A DNA stretch of 44,385 bases, taken from positions 1 through 44,385 of the forward strand of contig NCEV01000044.1 in NCBI GenBank assembly GCA_002280875.1. The letters are read 5' to 3'. Each line of letters begins with the position of its first letter. Position 1 is the stretch's first letter. The notes below the pieces were generated by a model. The model made no database searches. It saw only the letters and a list, made by a program, of their open reading frames with translations, and had not been told where the DNA came from. The position numbers and the translations under genes are program-made. This stretch comes from Caulobacter sp. 32-67-35 (GTDB taxonomy: Bacteria; Pseudomonadota; Alphaproteobacteria; Caulobacterales; Caulobacteraceae). Of the stretch, positions 10,039-19,720 are shown piece after piece.

Positions 10039-10173
10039 CTCCCTTCCCCCTTTGATGGGGGAAGGGTTGGGGATGGGGGTGAAAGCCTGTCCGGTTGAGG
10101 CGCGGCCTTCGTGAAATCGTCCGACGCTGTCACCCCCACTCCCGACCTCTCCCCCATCAAGGGGGAGAGGAGA
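10039..10173. repeat. Paired inverted repeat, family B, reaching into the pbpC start
   Basis: An arm of about 44 bases at 10039-10082, with a CTTTGATGGGGGAAGG core, recurs in inverted, slightly diverged form at 10130-10173, with a CCCCCATCAAGGGGGAGAGG core. About 47 bases separate the arms, the structure of paired REP-like elements. The second arm lies inside the proposed pbpC reading frame and encodes its residues 7-21. Confidence 0.75.
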
Positions 10174-12216
10174 GCGAAATACGTTCCGCTTCTGTCAAAG
10201 GCGCTCGTCGGCTTCCTCACCGTCCAGGTCGTCCTCGCTGCCCTGAGCGCCATCTTCCCGCCGGACATGACCCGCGCCCGGCAGTCCTCGCCCGTGGCGC
10301 TGGACCGGCGCGGGACGTGGCTGCGGGCCCTGCCGGTCGAGGACGGCCGCTGGCGGATCCGGGCTGATCTGGAGCGCACCGACCAGACCTTCCGTAAGCG
10401 TCTGATCGCGGTGGAGGACGGCCGGTTCTACCAGCACCTCGGCGTCGATCCCCTGGCGGTGGTCCGGGCGTTCGGTTCGGCGGTGCTGAACGGTCGCCCG
10501 ACCTCCGGCGCCTCGACCCTGACCATGCAGACCGCGCGCCTGCTGGAGCCGCGCCCGCGCAATCTGGGCGCCAAGCTGATCGAGATGATCCGCGCCGTGC
10601 AGCTGGAATCGCGGCTGACCAAGCGCCAGACCCTGGCCCTGTACCTGACGCTGGCGCCCTATGGCGGCAACCTGGAAGGCGTGCGCGCCGCCAGTTTGGC
10701 CTATTTCGGCCAGGAGCCGAGCAGCCTGACCGACGGCCAGCAGGCTTTGCTGATCGCCCTGCCGCAATCGCCCGAAGCCCGCCGTCCAGATCGCCGGCCC
10801 GAGGCGGCGCGGCTGGCGCGGCGGGCGGTTCTGGACAAGATGGTCCGCGCCGGGGTTCTGACCGAGGCCGCCGCTGTCGAAGCCGACGCCGAACCCCTGC
10901 CGCGCCGTGCGCCGTTCCCGGCCCTGGCCTGGAATGTGGCCGGCGAACTGGCCCGCGCCGCGCCAGCCTCTCAGGCCAGTGTGATCACCACCCTCGACGC
11001 CGACCTGCAGGCGCGGCTGGAGCCGATGGCCGCCGCCATCGCGGCCTCGCAGGGGGCCGACGCCACCGCCGCGATCCTGGTGGTGGAAATCAAGGGCCGG
11101 GCGGTGCGCGGCGCGGTGGGATCGGCAGGCCGCGACCGGGCCGGGGGCTGGGTGGACATGACCCGCGCCCTGCGCTCGCCGGGTTCAGCCCTGAAACCCT
11201 TCATCTACGCCATGGCCATGGACGATGGCCTGGTCGCCGCCGACACCCAGCTGGCCGACAGCGCCACGCGCTTTGCCGACTATCAGCCCGAGAACTTTGA
11301 CCGCGTGTTCCACGACAAGGTCACGGTCCGCGAGGCCCTGACCCATTCGCTGAACGTGCCGGCCGTGGCGACGCTGGAGCGGCTGGGTCCCGAGGCCTTC
11401 GCCGGCCGGATCGAGGCGGCCGGCGCCCATCTGGCCCGGCCGAAATCGGAGCTGAAGGCGGCGGGCCTGGCCCTGGCCCTGGGCGGGGAGGGGATCACCC
11501 TGCGCGACCTGGCCCTGCTGTATGCCGCCCTGGGCGACGGCGGCCTCGCCAAGCCGCTGGCCTGGACGGAAGCCGACGCCCGGCTGCGGGAGACGTCCGG
11601 CGGAACCCGGCTGGTGCGCCCGGAGGCGGCGCGACAGGTGCTGGATATCCTGCGCGAGGCCCCCGCGCCGCGTGGCCGGGCGCCCTCGGCCCTAACCCGG
11701 GGCGGACCCGCCATGGCCTTCAAGACCGGTACCTCCTACGGCTTCCGCGACGCCGTGGCGGCTGGGGTGGTCGGCGGCTATGCGATCATCGTCTGGACCG
11801 GCCGCGCCGACGGCGGCGCGCGGGGTGGGCTGACCGGGCGAGACGCGGCCCTGCCGCTGCTGTTCGACGTGGCCGACGTGGTGGGCGCCCCGGCCGCCGC
11901 GCCGCGTCCGATCGCGCCGAAGTCGGCGCCTCAGGCTTTGCAGACCCTGCGCGCCCAGACCGAAGGTCCGCGCCTGATCTTCCCGCCGGACGGCGCGGCC
12001 GTGCAGGTCGAGGCCCTGGGGCCAAGGTCGCGCGGGCTGGTGCTGGCGGCGGGCGGTGAGGACCTGACCTGGTATGTCGGTGGCGCACCTCTGGCGGCCG
12101 ATCCGGTCAGCGGTCGGGTGGTCTGGAGGCCGGCGGCGCCGGGGTTCTACCGGTTGTCGGTGGTGGACGGGCAGGGGCGCAAGGCGTCGGCGCGGGTGCG
12201 CATCAAGGGCGGTTGA
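10111..12216 (+). CDS. pbpC: Penicillin-binding protein 1C (bifunctional glycosyltransferase/transpeptidase)
   Basis: The 701-residue protein has a membrane segment at about 31-49, a GT51 peptidoglycan glycosyltransferase domain and a transpeptidase domain. In GT51 the catalytic Glu102 lies in VEDGRFYQHLGVDP, followed by GASTLTMQTARLL. The transpeptidase motifs are SALK with Ser359 and Lys362, then SLN in THSLNVPAV, then KTGTS at 538-542. A C-terminal BiPBP_C domain follows. It polymerises and may cross-link peptidoglycan in the periplasm. Its pairing with alpha-2-macroglobulin is conserved in many proteobacteria. The start is a GTG with no clear ribosome binding site, and the first 20 or so codons come partly from a dispersed repeat, so the true N-terminus is uncertain. 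Confidence 0.9.
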   Translation: MKSSDAVTPTPDLSPIKGERRAKYVPLLSKALVGFLTVQVVLAALSAIFPPDMTRARQSSPVALDRRGTWLRALPVEDGRWRIRADLERTDQTFRKRLIAVEDGRFYQHLGVDPLAVVRAFGSAVLNGRPTSGASTLTMQTARLLEPRPRNLGAKLIEMIRAVQLESRLTKRQTLALYLTLAPYGGNLEGVRAASLAYFGQEPSSLTDGQQALLIALPQSPEARRPDRRPEAARLARRAVLDKMVRAGVLTEAAAVEADAEPLPRRAPFPALAWNVAGELARAAPASQASVITTLDADLQARLEPMAAAIAASQGADATAAILVVEIKGRAVRGAVGSAGRDRAGGWVDMTRALRSPGSALKPFIYAMAMDDGLVAADTQLADSATRFADYQPENFDRVFHDKVTVREALTHSLNVPAVATLERLGPEAFAGRIEAAGAHLARPKSELKAAGLALALGGEGITLRDLALLYAALGDGGLAKPLAWTEADARLRETSGGTRLVRPEAARQVLDILREAPAPRGRAPSALTRGGPAMAFKTGTSYGFRDAVAAGVVGGYAIIVWTGRADGGARGGLTGRDAALPLLFDVADVVGAPAAAPRPIAPKSAPQALQTLRAQTEGPRLIFPPDGAAVQVEALGPRSRGLVLAAGGEDLTWYVGGAPLAADPVSGRVVWRPAAPGFYRLSVVDGQGRKASARVRIKGG

Positions 12217-12226
12217 CCTCCCCCAT

Positions 12227-12262
12227 CTCCGCTCTTCCCGGCGAAGGCCGGGGAGAGCGGAG
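12227..12262. terminator. Bidirectional hairpin between pbpC and can
   Basis: A 16-base stem (12227-12242 with 12247-12262, one G-T pair) closes a GAAG tetraloop between two convergent genes. It is followed by TTT on the plus strand. Confidence 0.7.
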
Positions 12263-12273
12263 TTTGGTGGGTC

Positions 12274-12900
12274 TCAGCCTGGCCCGCCGGCCACGCGCTC
12301 ATAGTCCTCAAGGCTGGAAATCCCGACGTTCAGGTCGTTCACCAGGCCGTTGGCCAACGAATAGACCCAGCCGTGCACCGACAGCGACTGGCCGCGCGCC
12401 CAGGCGTCCTGCACGAAGACGTCGGAGGCCACGTTGCGGACCTGACGGATGACGTTCAGTTCGCACAGGCGGTTGAGCTTGTCCTTTTCGGTGGGCAGGG
12501 CGTCCAGCTCGTGGCGGTGCTCGGCATGGACCTCGCGGATCGGATGCAGCCAATGGTCGACCAGGCCACGTCGCTGGCCGTCGATGGACGCCGCCACGCC
12601 GCCGCAGCCATAGTGGCCGACGACCATGATGTGCTTGACCTTGATCACGTCGACCGCGAACTGCAGCACGCTCAGATAGTTGGCGTCCTGCGGCGGGGCC
12701 AGGTTGGCCACATTGCGGTGGACGAACAGCTCGCCGGGATCCAGGCCGACGATCTCGTTGGCGGGCACGCGGCTGTCGCTGCAGCCGATCCACAGATATT
12801 CCGGGCTCTGCTGGTTTTCGAGCCGCTTGAAGAACTGCGGATCGACCTCCGTCTTGCCCTTCGACCAGGCGGCGTTGTTGGCCTTCAAATCTTCAAGCAT
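12274..12900 (-). CDS. can: Beta-class carbonic anhydrase, cytosolic
   Basis: The 208-residue protein lacks a signal peptide and closely follows E. coli Can. Zinc and catalytic residues are Cys40, Asp42 and Arg44 in CSDSRVPANE, then His96 and Cys99 in GHYGCGGV. It supplies bicarbonate to biosynthetic carboxylases. It is the last gene of a tight minus-strand run: the isomerase gene ends 7 bases upstream and the FAH-family gene precedes that. Why an aromatic-catabolism pair is linked to carbonic anhydrase is not evident from the sequence. Confidence 0.92.
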   Translation of the reverse strand: MLEDLKANNAAWSKGKTEVDPQFFKRLENQQSPEYLWIGCSDSRVPANEIVGLDPGELFVHRNVANLAPPQDANYLSVLQFAVDVIKVKHIMVVGHYGCGGVAASIDGQRRGLVDHWLHPIREVHAEHRHELDALPTEKDKLNRLCELNVIRQVRNVASDVFVQDAWARGQSLSVHGWVYSLANGLVNDLNVGISSLEDYERVAGGPG

Positions 12901-12907
12901 GATTTCC

Positions 12908-13549
12908 TCAGGCCTTTTGGGCGTCGGGTTGAAGGTTGGGGTGGGCGGCGGCGATGGCCGGGTGTTCCAGCGCCCTGGCCACGACGGCGCTGATCGCCGG
13001 GAACGGCGTCATGTCCACGTGGAAACGGGCGGCGTTATAGACCTGCGGGACCAGGCAGCAATCGGCCAGACCCGGCTCCGCGCCGAAGGCGTAGCCCTTG
13101 CCGTGCCGGGCCACCATCGGCTCAAGAGCCGTGAAGCCGTCGACGATCCAGCGCTGCGCCCAGGCGTCGCGGCCGTCCTGATCGACGCCCAAACCGGTGA
13201 GGGCGCGCAGGATGCGCAGATTGTTCACCGGGTGGATGTCGCAGGCGACGATCTCGGCCATGGCGCGCACGGTGGCCCGGTCGAACGGATCGGCGGGCAG
13301 CAGGCGCGGCTGCGGAACCGTCTCGTCCAGCCATTCCAGGATCGCCAGGCTCTGGGTCAGGGGGCGGCCATCCACGTCCAGTGTCGGCACCAGGGCTTGG
13401 CCGTTGAGGGCGCGATAGGCCTCGCCGTGATGCTGGCTGGAAACCAGATCCACGGGCTGGATGGCGTAGTCCAGGCCCTTGAGGTTCAGGCCGATCCGCA
13501 CCCGATAGGGCGCGCTGGCCCGCCAGGCGCTGTGCAGGGTGAGCTTCAT
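12908..13549 (-). CDS. maiA: Maleylacetoacetate/maleylpyruvate isomerase (zeta-class GST)
   Basis: The 213-residue protein has a thioredoxin-like N-terminal domain (MKLTLHSAWRASAPYRVRIG, where the family has the SSCS-type glutathione motif) and an all-helical C-terminal GST domain. ALVPTLDVDGRPLTQSLAI contains the cis-proline and glutathione gamma-glutamyl contacts. It performs glutathione-dependent cis-trans isomerisation of the ring-cleavage product of homogentisate or gentisate. The upstream FAH-family hydrolase, 9 bases away, would take the next step. No dioxygenase is nearby, so the pathway cannot be fixed. Confidence 0.85.
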   Translation of the reverse strand: MKLTLHSAWRASAPYRVRIGLNLKGLDYAIQPVDLVSSQHHGEAYRALNGQALVPTLDVDGRPLTQSLAILEWLDETVPQPRLLPADPFDRATVRAMAEIVACDIHPVNNLRILRALTGLGVDQDGRDAWAQRWIVDGFTALEPMVARHGKGYAFGAEPGLADCCLVPQVYNAARFHVDMTPFPAISAVVARALEHPAIAAAHPNLQPDAQKA

Positions 13550-13558
13550 GGGGCTCTC

Positions 13559-14239
13559 CTAGACCACAGTGAAGGACAGCTTGCCGACGCCCTCGACCTC
13601 GCCCTCGACCCTGTCGCCGCGCACGATGGCGCCGACGCCCTCGGGGGTGCCGGTGAAGATCAGGTCGCCGGCTTCAAGCCGCCACAGCTGGCTGGCCTGG
13701 GCGATCACCTCGGCGACGTTCCAGATCATGTCGGCGATCTGGCCGCGCTGCCTTTCGACGCCATTGACCGACAGGAAGATCGCGCCCTGCGGCGGTGGTC
13801 CGCTTATCGGGCGGATGGCCGAGATCGGCGCGCTGGCGTCGAAGGCCTTGGCGGCTTCCCAGGGGTGGCTTTTGGCCTTGGCGGCGGCCTGCAGGTCGCG
13901 GCGGGTGAGATCGACGCCGACCGCGTAGCCGAACACCAGGTCGATGGCCTGTTCGGGCGTCAGGTTTTCGCCGCCGGCCTTCAGGGCCGCGACCAGCTCG
14001 ATCTCGTGATGCAGGTCAGAGGTCGCCGACGGATAGGGCACGGTGGTCGGAAGGGGCGCCACGGCGTCGGCCGGCTTGGCGAAGAAGAACGGCGGATCGC
14101 GGGCGTCGTCGCCCATTTCGCGGGCGTGGGCGGCATAGTTGCGACCCACGCACAGGATGCGCCGGACCGGAAAGACATCGGACGAGCCCTCGACCGGGAC
14201 CACGGGACGGGCGGGCGGGGGGAAGGTGTACGTCATCAT
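13559..14239 (-). CDS. Fumarylacetoacetate hydrolase-family protein (fumarylpyruvate hydrolase-like)
   Basis: The 226-residue protein is the short single-domain FAH form. RILCVGRNYAAHAREMG opens the domain, HHEIELV carries metal-binding glutamates, and FGYAVGVDLTRRDLQ and LIFTGTPEGVGAI are the other conserved blocks. Members cleave C-C bonds in fumarylpyruvate, fumarylacetoacetate or acylpyruvates using a divalent metal. The small size and the neighbouring zeta GST favour fumarylpyruvate hydrolase in a gentisate-type route, but tyrosine degradation remains possible. ATG occurs at both 14239 and 14236, with a 17-base palindrome immediately upstream and no visible ribosome binding site. Confidence 0.82.
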   Translation of the reverse strand: MMTYTFPPPARPVVPVEGSSDVFPVRRILCVGRNYAAHAREMGDDARDPPFFFAKPADAVAPLPTTVPYPSATSDLHHEIELVAALKAGGENLTPEQAIDLVFGYAVGVDLTRRDLQAAAKAKSHPWEAAKAFDASAPISAIRPISGPPPQGAIFLSVNGVERQRGQIADMIWNVAEVIAQASQLWRLEAGDLIFTGTPEGVGAIVRGDRVEGEVEGVGKLSFTVV

Positions 14240-14256
14240 GGCGCTTGATTAGCGCC
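14240..14256. promoter_or_regulatory. Palindrome abutting the FAH-family start codon
   Basis: GGCGCT-TGATT-AGCGCC is a perfect 6-base-arm inverted repeat touching the ATG at 14239. It occupies the place of a ribosome binding site, suggesting an operator, a translational hairpin or a leaderless message. Confidence 0.45.
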
Positions 14257-14411
14257 AAACCGCGCGGTTCAAAAGCGCCCTGCCCAGGTTATCGCGTGTC
14301 AGAAATCATCGCGACACCGCGGGCGGCTAAACGTTCTTTCACTTGCCCCCGTCCGCGTAGCCGAGTCATGACGGTTGCGGGGAATATTGGGCGTCTTTCC
14401 AAGCGGGGGCT

Positions 14412-15302
14412 GTGAGCGCGCGAATGCTGATCATCGAGAACCTGACTCACGTCTACGGCAACGGCGTTCGGGCCCTGGACGAGGTCAGCCTGACCATACC
14501 GCGCGGCATGTATGGCCTGCTGGGTCCGAACGGCGCGGGCAAGTCGACCCTGATGCGCACCATCGCCACCCTGCAGGCCCCGACTTCGGGCCATATCCGT
14601 TTCGACGATATCGACGTGCTGAAGACCCCGGAGCTTCTGCGCCGCACCCTGGGCTATCTGCCGCAGGATTTCGGCGTCTATCCGCGCGTCTCGGCCTACG
14701 ACATGCTCGACCACATGGCGGTGCTCAAGGGCATTGCTGGCGCCAAGGCGCGCAAGGAAACCGTCGAGAGCCTGCTCAATCAGGTCAATCTGTGGGGCGT
14801 GCGCAAGAAGGCCCTGGCCGGGTTCTCGGGCGGCATGCGTCAGCGCTTCGGCATCGCCCAGGCCCTGATCGGCGATCCGCGCCTGATCATTGTCGACGAG
14901 CCCACGGCCGGCCTCGACCCTGAAGAGCGCAACCGGTTTCTCAACCTGCTGGCCGAGATCGGCGAGAACGTGGTGGTGATCCTGTCGACCCACATCGTCG
15001 AGGACGTGTCGGACCTGTGTCCGGCCATGGCGATCATCTGCGATGGCCGCATCGTCAAGCAGGGCGCCCCCAATGATCTGGTGGTCCAGCTGGCCGGCCG
15101 GGTCTGGCGCAAGACCATCGACAAGGCCGATCTCGAAGCGGCCAAGGCGCAGTATCAGGTGATCTCCACCCGCCTGCTGGGCGGCCGCACGGTGATCCAC
15201 ATCCTGGCCGACAGCGATCCTGGCGAGGGCTTCGCCGCCGTCGAGGGCGGTCTGGAGGACGTCTATTTCTCGACCCTGTCCACCACCCGCCGCGCGGCGT
15301 AG
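14412..15302 (+). CDS. ABC transporter ATP-binding protein
   Basis: The 296-residue ATPase has Walker A GPNGAGKST, Q-loop YLPQDFGVYP, the ABC signature FSGGMRQR, Walker B LIIVDEPTAGLD and the switch histidine in STHIVED. GTG 14412 or the ATG four codons later is the start. It stops 11 bases before the permease/peptidase gene, which has AGGAGG upstream, so the two form one operon and almost certainly one transporter. The subgroup resembles the ABC-2 exporters paired with M1-peptidase fusions in alphaproteobacteria; the substrate is unknown. Confidence 0.9.
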   Translation: MSARMLIIENLTHVYGNGVRALDEVSLTIPRGMYGLLGPNGAGKSTLMRTIATLQAPTSGHIRFDDIDVLKTPELLRRTLGYLPQDFGVYPRVSAYDMLDHMAVLKGIAGAKARKETVESLLNQVNLWGVRKKALAGFSGGMRQRFGIAQALIGDPRLIIVDEPTAGLDPEERNRFLNLLAEIGENVVVILSTHIVEDVSDLCPAMAIICDGRIVKQGAPNDLVVQLAGRVWRKTIDKADLEAAKAQYQVISTRLLGGRTVIHILADSDPGEGFAAVEGGLEDVYFSTLSTTRRAA

Positions 15303-15313
15303 GAGGACAGCCC

Positions 15314-18300
15314 ATGTTCGCCAAGATCGCGGGCTTCGAGCTCCGCTACCAGCTGAAGTCGCCTGTGTTCTGGGTGGTGGCGACGGTATTCTTCCTGCTG
15401 ACCTTCGGGGCGGCGACGATCGACCAGATCCGCATCGGCGGCGGCGGTCAGATCCACAAGAACGCGCCCTATGCGATCGCTCAGACCCACCTGATCCTGT
15501 CGATCTTCTACATGTTCGTGACCACGGCCTTCGTGGCCAATGTGGTGGTGCGCGACGACGAGACGGGCTTTGGGCCGATCCTGCGCTCCACCCGGATCGG
15601 CAAGTTCGACTATCTGTACGGCCGCTTTACGGGCGCGTTTCTGGCGGCCGCGATCTCGTTCCTGGTCGTGCCCCTGGCGATCTTCATCGGCTCGTTCATG
15701 CCGTGGATCGACCCCGAGCGGCTGGGCCCCAACCTGCTGGACGCCTATCTGTTTTCCTATTTCGCCCTGGCCCTGCCCTCGATCCTGCTGACCTCGGCGA
15801 TCTTCTTTGCTCTGGCCACGGTGACCCGCTCGATGATGTGGACCTATGTCTGGGCACGGCGGCCTTCGGCCTGGCCACCAAGTACTGGACGGCCACCGAG
15901 CGCAACACCCTCACCCCCGCCCTGACCGGCGCCCTGCTGTTCAACCGCGTCTTCGCCGTGGCCCTGTCGGCGGCTTTCCTGGGAGCGGCCTACTGGCTGT
16001 TCAAGATCCAGTCGGCCGAGCTGGCCGGCGACCGCAAGGTCAAGGCCAAGGCCGGTCCCGCCCCCGTCGAGATCCTGCCGGCTGCGCCCAGCGGTCCCAT
16101 CGTTCCACGTCATGACCGCCAGACGGCCTGGGCCCAACTAAGGGTCCGCACCCGGCTGGACATGGGCCAGGTGTTCAAGAGCCCGGCCTATTTCGTGCTG
16201 CTGGCCCTGGGCCTGGCCAACGCCATGGGCTCGCTGTGGTTCGCCACCGAGGCCGGTCGCTATGGTGGGGAGATCTATCCGCTCACCCGCGTGCTGCTGA
16301 TGCCGCTGATGGGGTCGTTTGGCCTGATCCCGATGATCATCGCCATCTATTATTCCGGCGAGCTGGTCTGGCGTGAACGCGAGCGCAAGACCCACGAGAT
16401 CATCGACGCCACCCCGATTCCAGACTGGGCGTTTGTCGTCCCCAAGACCCTGGCCATCTCGCTGGTCCTGATCTCGACCCTGCTGGTCAGCGTGCTGGCG
16501 GCGATCATCAGCCAGCTGGCCCACGGCTACACCCATCTGGAGCTGGGCAAGTACCTGCTCTGGTACGTGCTGCCGCAATCGGTGGACTGGATCCTGCTGG
16601 CTGTGCTGGCGGTGTTCCTGCAGGCGGTCAGTCCGCACAAGTTCGTCGGCTGGGGCCTGATGGTGATCTACATGGTCGCCACCATCACGTTCACGAACCT
16701 GGGTTTCGAGCACAAGCTCTACAATTACGGCGCGGTCACCGATACGCCGTTCTCGGACATGAACGGCCAGGGCAAGTTCTGGATCGGGGCCTGGTGGCTG
16801 CGGCTGTACTGGACGGCCTTCGCGGTGGTGTTGCTGGTCCTGTCCTACGGCCTGTGGCGACGCGGAACAGAGAGCCGCCTGTGGCCGCGTCTTGTGCGCC
16901 TGCCGCCCCGCATGACGGGCAAGGCGGGCATGACCCTGGCGACGGCGCTGGCCGTGTTCGCGGGCACGGGCGTCTTCATCTACGTCAACACCAATGTCTG
17001 GAACACCTACCGGACCAGTATCGACAACGAGACCTGGCAGGCCGACTACGAAAAGACCCTGCTGCCGTTCGAGACCATGCCGCAGCCCAAGATCGTGGCC
17101 ATGACCCTGGACCGGTTCGACCGCGACCTGAAGGTCAGGGGGCTCTCGATCCAGGGGGCTTGGGCGAAGAAGACCTATGACCGGTTCAACTACCGGATCT
17201 TCGCCTTCGACACGCCGATGGTCCCGGGCGAGCGGCGCAAGATGAGCTTCATCACCGAGCGCTCGCAGAAGGGCTTCCCCAACAGCGGCGCCGAAACCCG
17301 CGTGGTGGCCAACGGGACCTTCATCAACAATCTGGAGATCGCGCCGATCCTGGGCATGGCCCGCGACGGCCTGCTGGTCGACCGCGCCAAGCGCCGCAAA
17401 TATGGCCTGCCGGCCGAGCGCCGCATGGCCAGGCTGGGCGATGTGGCCTCGATGCAGTTCAACGGCCTGCGCAAGGACGCCGATTTCGTGTCGTCGGACA
17501 TCACCGTCACCACCGACGCCGACCAGACGCCGATCGCGCCGGGATACAAGGTCTCCGAAGAGGTCTGGTCGCTGCGGGACGACATCAAGGGTCCGGTGAA
17601 GGGCGAGGGCGATCGCCGCACGGTGCGCTTCGTCACCGAGGCGCCGATCCTGCCGTTCCTGTCGATCCAGTCAGCCCGCTATGCGGTGTCGCGCGAGACC
17701 TACAAGGGCATTGATCTGGCGATCTATTACGACCCCCAGCACGCCTGGAACATCGACCGCATGAAGGCCAGCATGAAGGGCTCGCTGGACTATATGCAGG
17801 CCGAATTTAGCCCGTATCAGTTCCGCCAGATGCGGTTCCTGGAGTTTCCGGACTACGCCCAGTTCGCCCAGGCCTATGCCGGCACCATGCCGTGGTCGGA
17901 GGGGCTGTTCTTCATCTCCGATTATCGCGACCCCGAGAAGATCGACATGATCACCTATGTCGGCGCCCACGAGATCGGCCACCAGTGGTGGGCCCACCAG
18001 GTGATCGGCGCCGACCAGCAGGGCGGCTCGATGCTGAGCGAGACCTTTGCCCAGTACGCGGCCCTGATGGTGATGAAGCGGACCTATGGCGAGAGCCAGA
18101 TCCGCAAGTTCCTGAAGTTCGAGCTCGACAGCTATCTGCGGGCCCGGGGCGGCGATCCGCTGGAGGAGCAGCCGCTCTACAAGGTCGAAAACCAGGGCTA
18201 CATCCATTACCGCAAGGGCTCGCTGGTCATGTACCGGCTGCAGCGCGAGATCGGCGAGGCGGCGGTCAACCGCGCCCTGCGCAAGCTGATCGCCAACCAC

Positions 18301-18756
18301 GCCTTCAAGGGCGCGCCCTATCCGACGACCCTGGACTTCATGCGGGCGATCCGCGCGGAGGCGCCGGCCGACAAGCAGGCCCTGATCACCGACCTGTTCG
18401 AGAAGATCACCCTCTACGACATCAAGACCAAGGCCGCCGCGGTGAAGAAACGCGCCGACGGCCGGTTCGACGTGACCCTGACCGTCGAGGCCAGGAAGAT
18501 GTATGCCGACGGCAAGGGCAAGGAGACGGAAAGCCCGCTGAACGAGACGATGGATATCGGCCTGTTCACCGCCGAGCCGGGCAAGAAGACCTTCAAGGCC
18601 CAGGATGTTCTGCTGTATGAGCGCCGGCCGATCCGCTCGGGCGTCCAGACCCTGACCTTCACGGTGGCCAAGGCGCCGAAGTGGGCCGGGATCGATCCCT
18701 ACAACACCGTCATCGACCGCAATGGCGATGACAATACGGTCAGGGTCGGCGGATGA
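15314..18756 (+). pseudogene. ABC-2 permease fused to M1-family peptidase, interrupted by an internal gap
   Basis: A polytopic ABC-2 type permease region is fused to a gluzincin domain bearing HEIGHQWW (His at 17968-17970) and the downstream glutamate in SETFAQYAAL, the zinc motif of M1 aminopeptidases. The frame from 15314 is coherent up to TRSMMWTYV (about 15856). Homology resumes one frame over at GTAAFGLATKYWTATERNTL and runs to the stop at 18756. A stretch of about 30 residues expected between the two, part of a membrane region, is absent. The gene overlaps the following thioesterase by 4 bases. If intact in the organism it would partner the upstream ATPase in the inner membrane and process peptides at the membrane. 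Confidence 0.85.
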
Positions 18757-19045
18757 GCGAGGGCGGACTGAAGCTGGATGCGGCGGCGTTCAACGCCTTT
18801 CTGCAGCGCGCCTTTCCCGAAGGCGATCCGGCCTCGATGCCCGAGGCGATCGAGGCGTCTAAGGGGCGGGTTCTGATGCGCCAGCCGTTCTCGTCGCGGC
18901 AATTGCGACCGGGCGGGGTGATCTCGGGACCGACCTTGATGGCCATGGCCGACACCGCCGCCTATGCGGTGACGATATCCTGCTGTGGACGGAGTCGCGC
19001 GAGCGAGCCGCCGCCAAGGCGACGGTCGCCTACGCGATTCCCTAG
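18753..19045 (+). pseudogene. PaaI-type thioesterase (hotdog fold), interrupted by an internal gap
   Basis: ATG 18753 overlaps the preceding stop as ATGA. The N-terminal part through GGVISGPTLMAMADTAAYAV (about 18970) is a typical hotdog thioesterase with the catalytic-helix acidic residue in MADTAAYA. The C-terminal end, DILLWTESRERAAAKATVAY followed by AIP and a stop at 19045, is in another frame. Family members run about 140-150 residues and only about 97 are present, so the central strand region of roughly 45-50 residues is missing at the junction near 18970-18978. An acyl-CoA thioesterase would be the normal function. Confidence 0.75.
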
Positions 19046-19049
19046 ATCC

Positions 19050-19646
19050 TTAGTTTACGAAGCCCTTCTTGAGCCCTTCGGCCATGTTCAGGTGTTCCTG
19101 AACGGTCGGGGCTGTGGCGGCGGCGAAGGCCTTGATGGCCGGGGTGTCGCCGTCCTGGGCATAGCGCTGCAGCAGGTTCAGCATCGCCTGATGAGCGTCG
19201 ACCTGGGCGTCGGCGTAGGCCTTGTCGAAGTCTTCGTTGCTGGCCTTGGTCAGGTCGTCGAGGTCATCCTGCATGTCCTTGGACAGCATCGCCGGCACGG
19301 TGATGGCCGCGCCCGAGGCGGCGATGGCGGCTTTCAGGCTGTCGCCGGTCTTGCCGTGAGCCGTTTCCATCTTGGCGGCGAAGGCCTTGACCTCGGCATT
19401 GGTCGAGCGCGAGGCGGCCAGCTTGGCGGCTTCGATCTCGAACATGTTCAGGTCGGCGGCCTTCATGGCGAAGACGTCGGCCTTGGTCTCGTCGGCCATG
19501 GTCGGGACGGTGGCGGCTGGGTTGGCGTCCGGCGTTGCAGCCTGTTCGGCCGGCGTCGCGGCGCCCTTGGTTTCGGTCTTGTCACCGCAGGCGGCGAGGC
19601 TGAGGGCGGCGAAGGCGGCGCCGACGATGAGGAGATGACGGGTCAT
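19050..19646 (-). CDS. DUF4142-family lipoprotein
   Basis: The 198-residue protein has a lipoprotein signal (ALSLAAC, lipidated Cys20), a low-complexity Ala/Thr/Pro linker to about residue 50 and a helical DUF4142 domain (KAADLNMFEIEAAKLAASRS, then VKAFAAKMETAHGKT). DUF4142 proteins are ferritin-like helical bundles of unknown function, often envelope-located and stress-induced. A possible GSR promoter with an 18-base spacer lies upstream at 19721-19746. The gene is convergent with the disrupted thioesterase, 4 bases apart. Confidence 0.85.
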   Translation of the reverse strand: MTRHLLIVGAAFAALSLAACGDKTETKGAATPAEQAATPDANPAATVPTMADETKADVFAMKAADLNMFEIEAAKLAASRSTNAEVKAFAAKMETAHGKTGDSLKAAIAASGAAITVPAMLSKDMQDDLDDLTKASNEDFDKAYADAQVDAHQAMLNLLQRYAQDGDTPAIKAFAAATAPTVQEHLNMAEGLKKGFVN

Positions 19647-19720
19647 GGCTGTCTTTCCCTGCGCGTTTTTATAGAGGATTGAAGTCTGGTCAGCGTCGCG
19701 CGGCGCTGTATGGCTATAAG

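Noticed and set aside
12680-14248. A plus-strand open frame of about 520 codons across can, maiA and the FAH-family gene
   Set aside because: It spans three genes and their junctions in antisense and shows no domain; the minus-strand genes have clear catalytic motifs.
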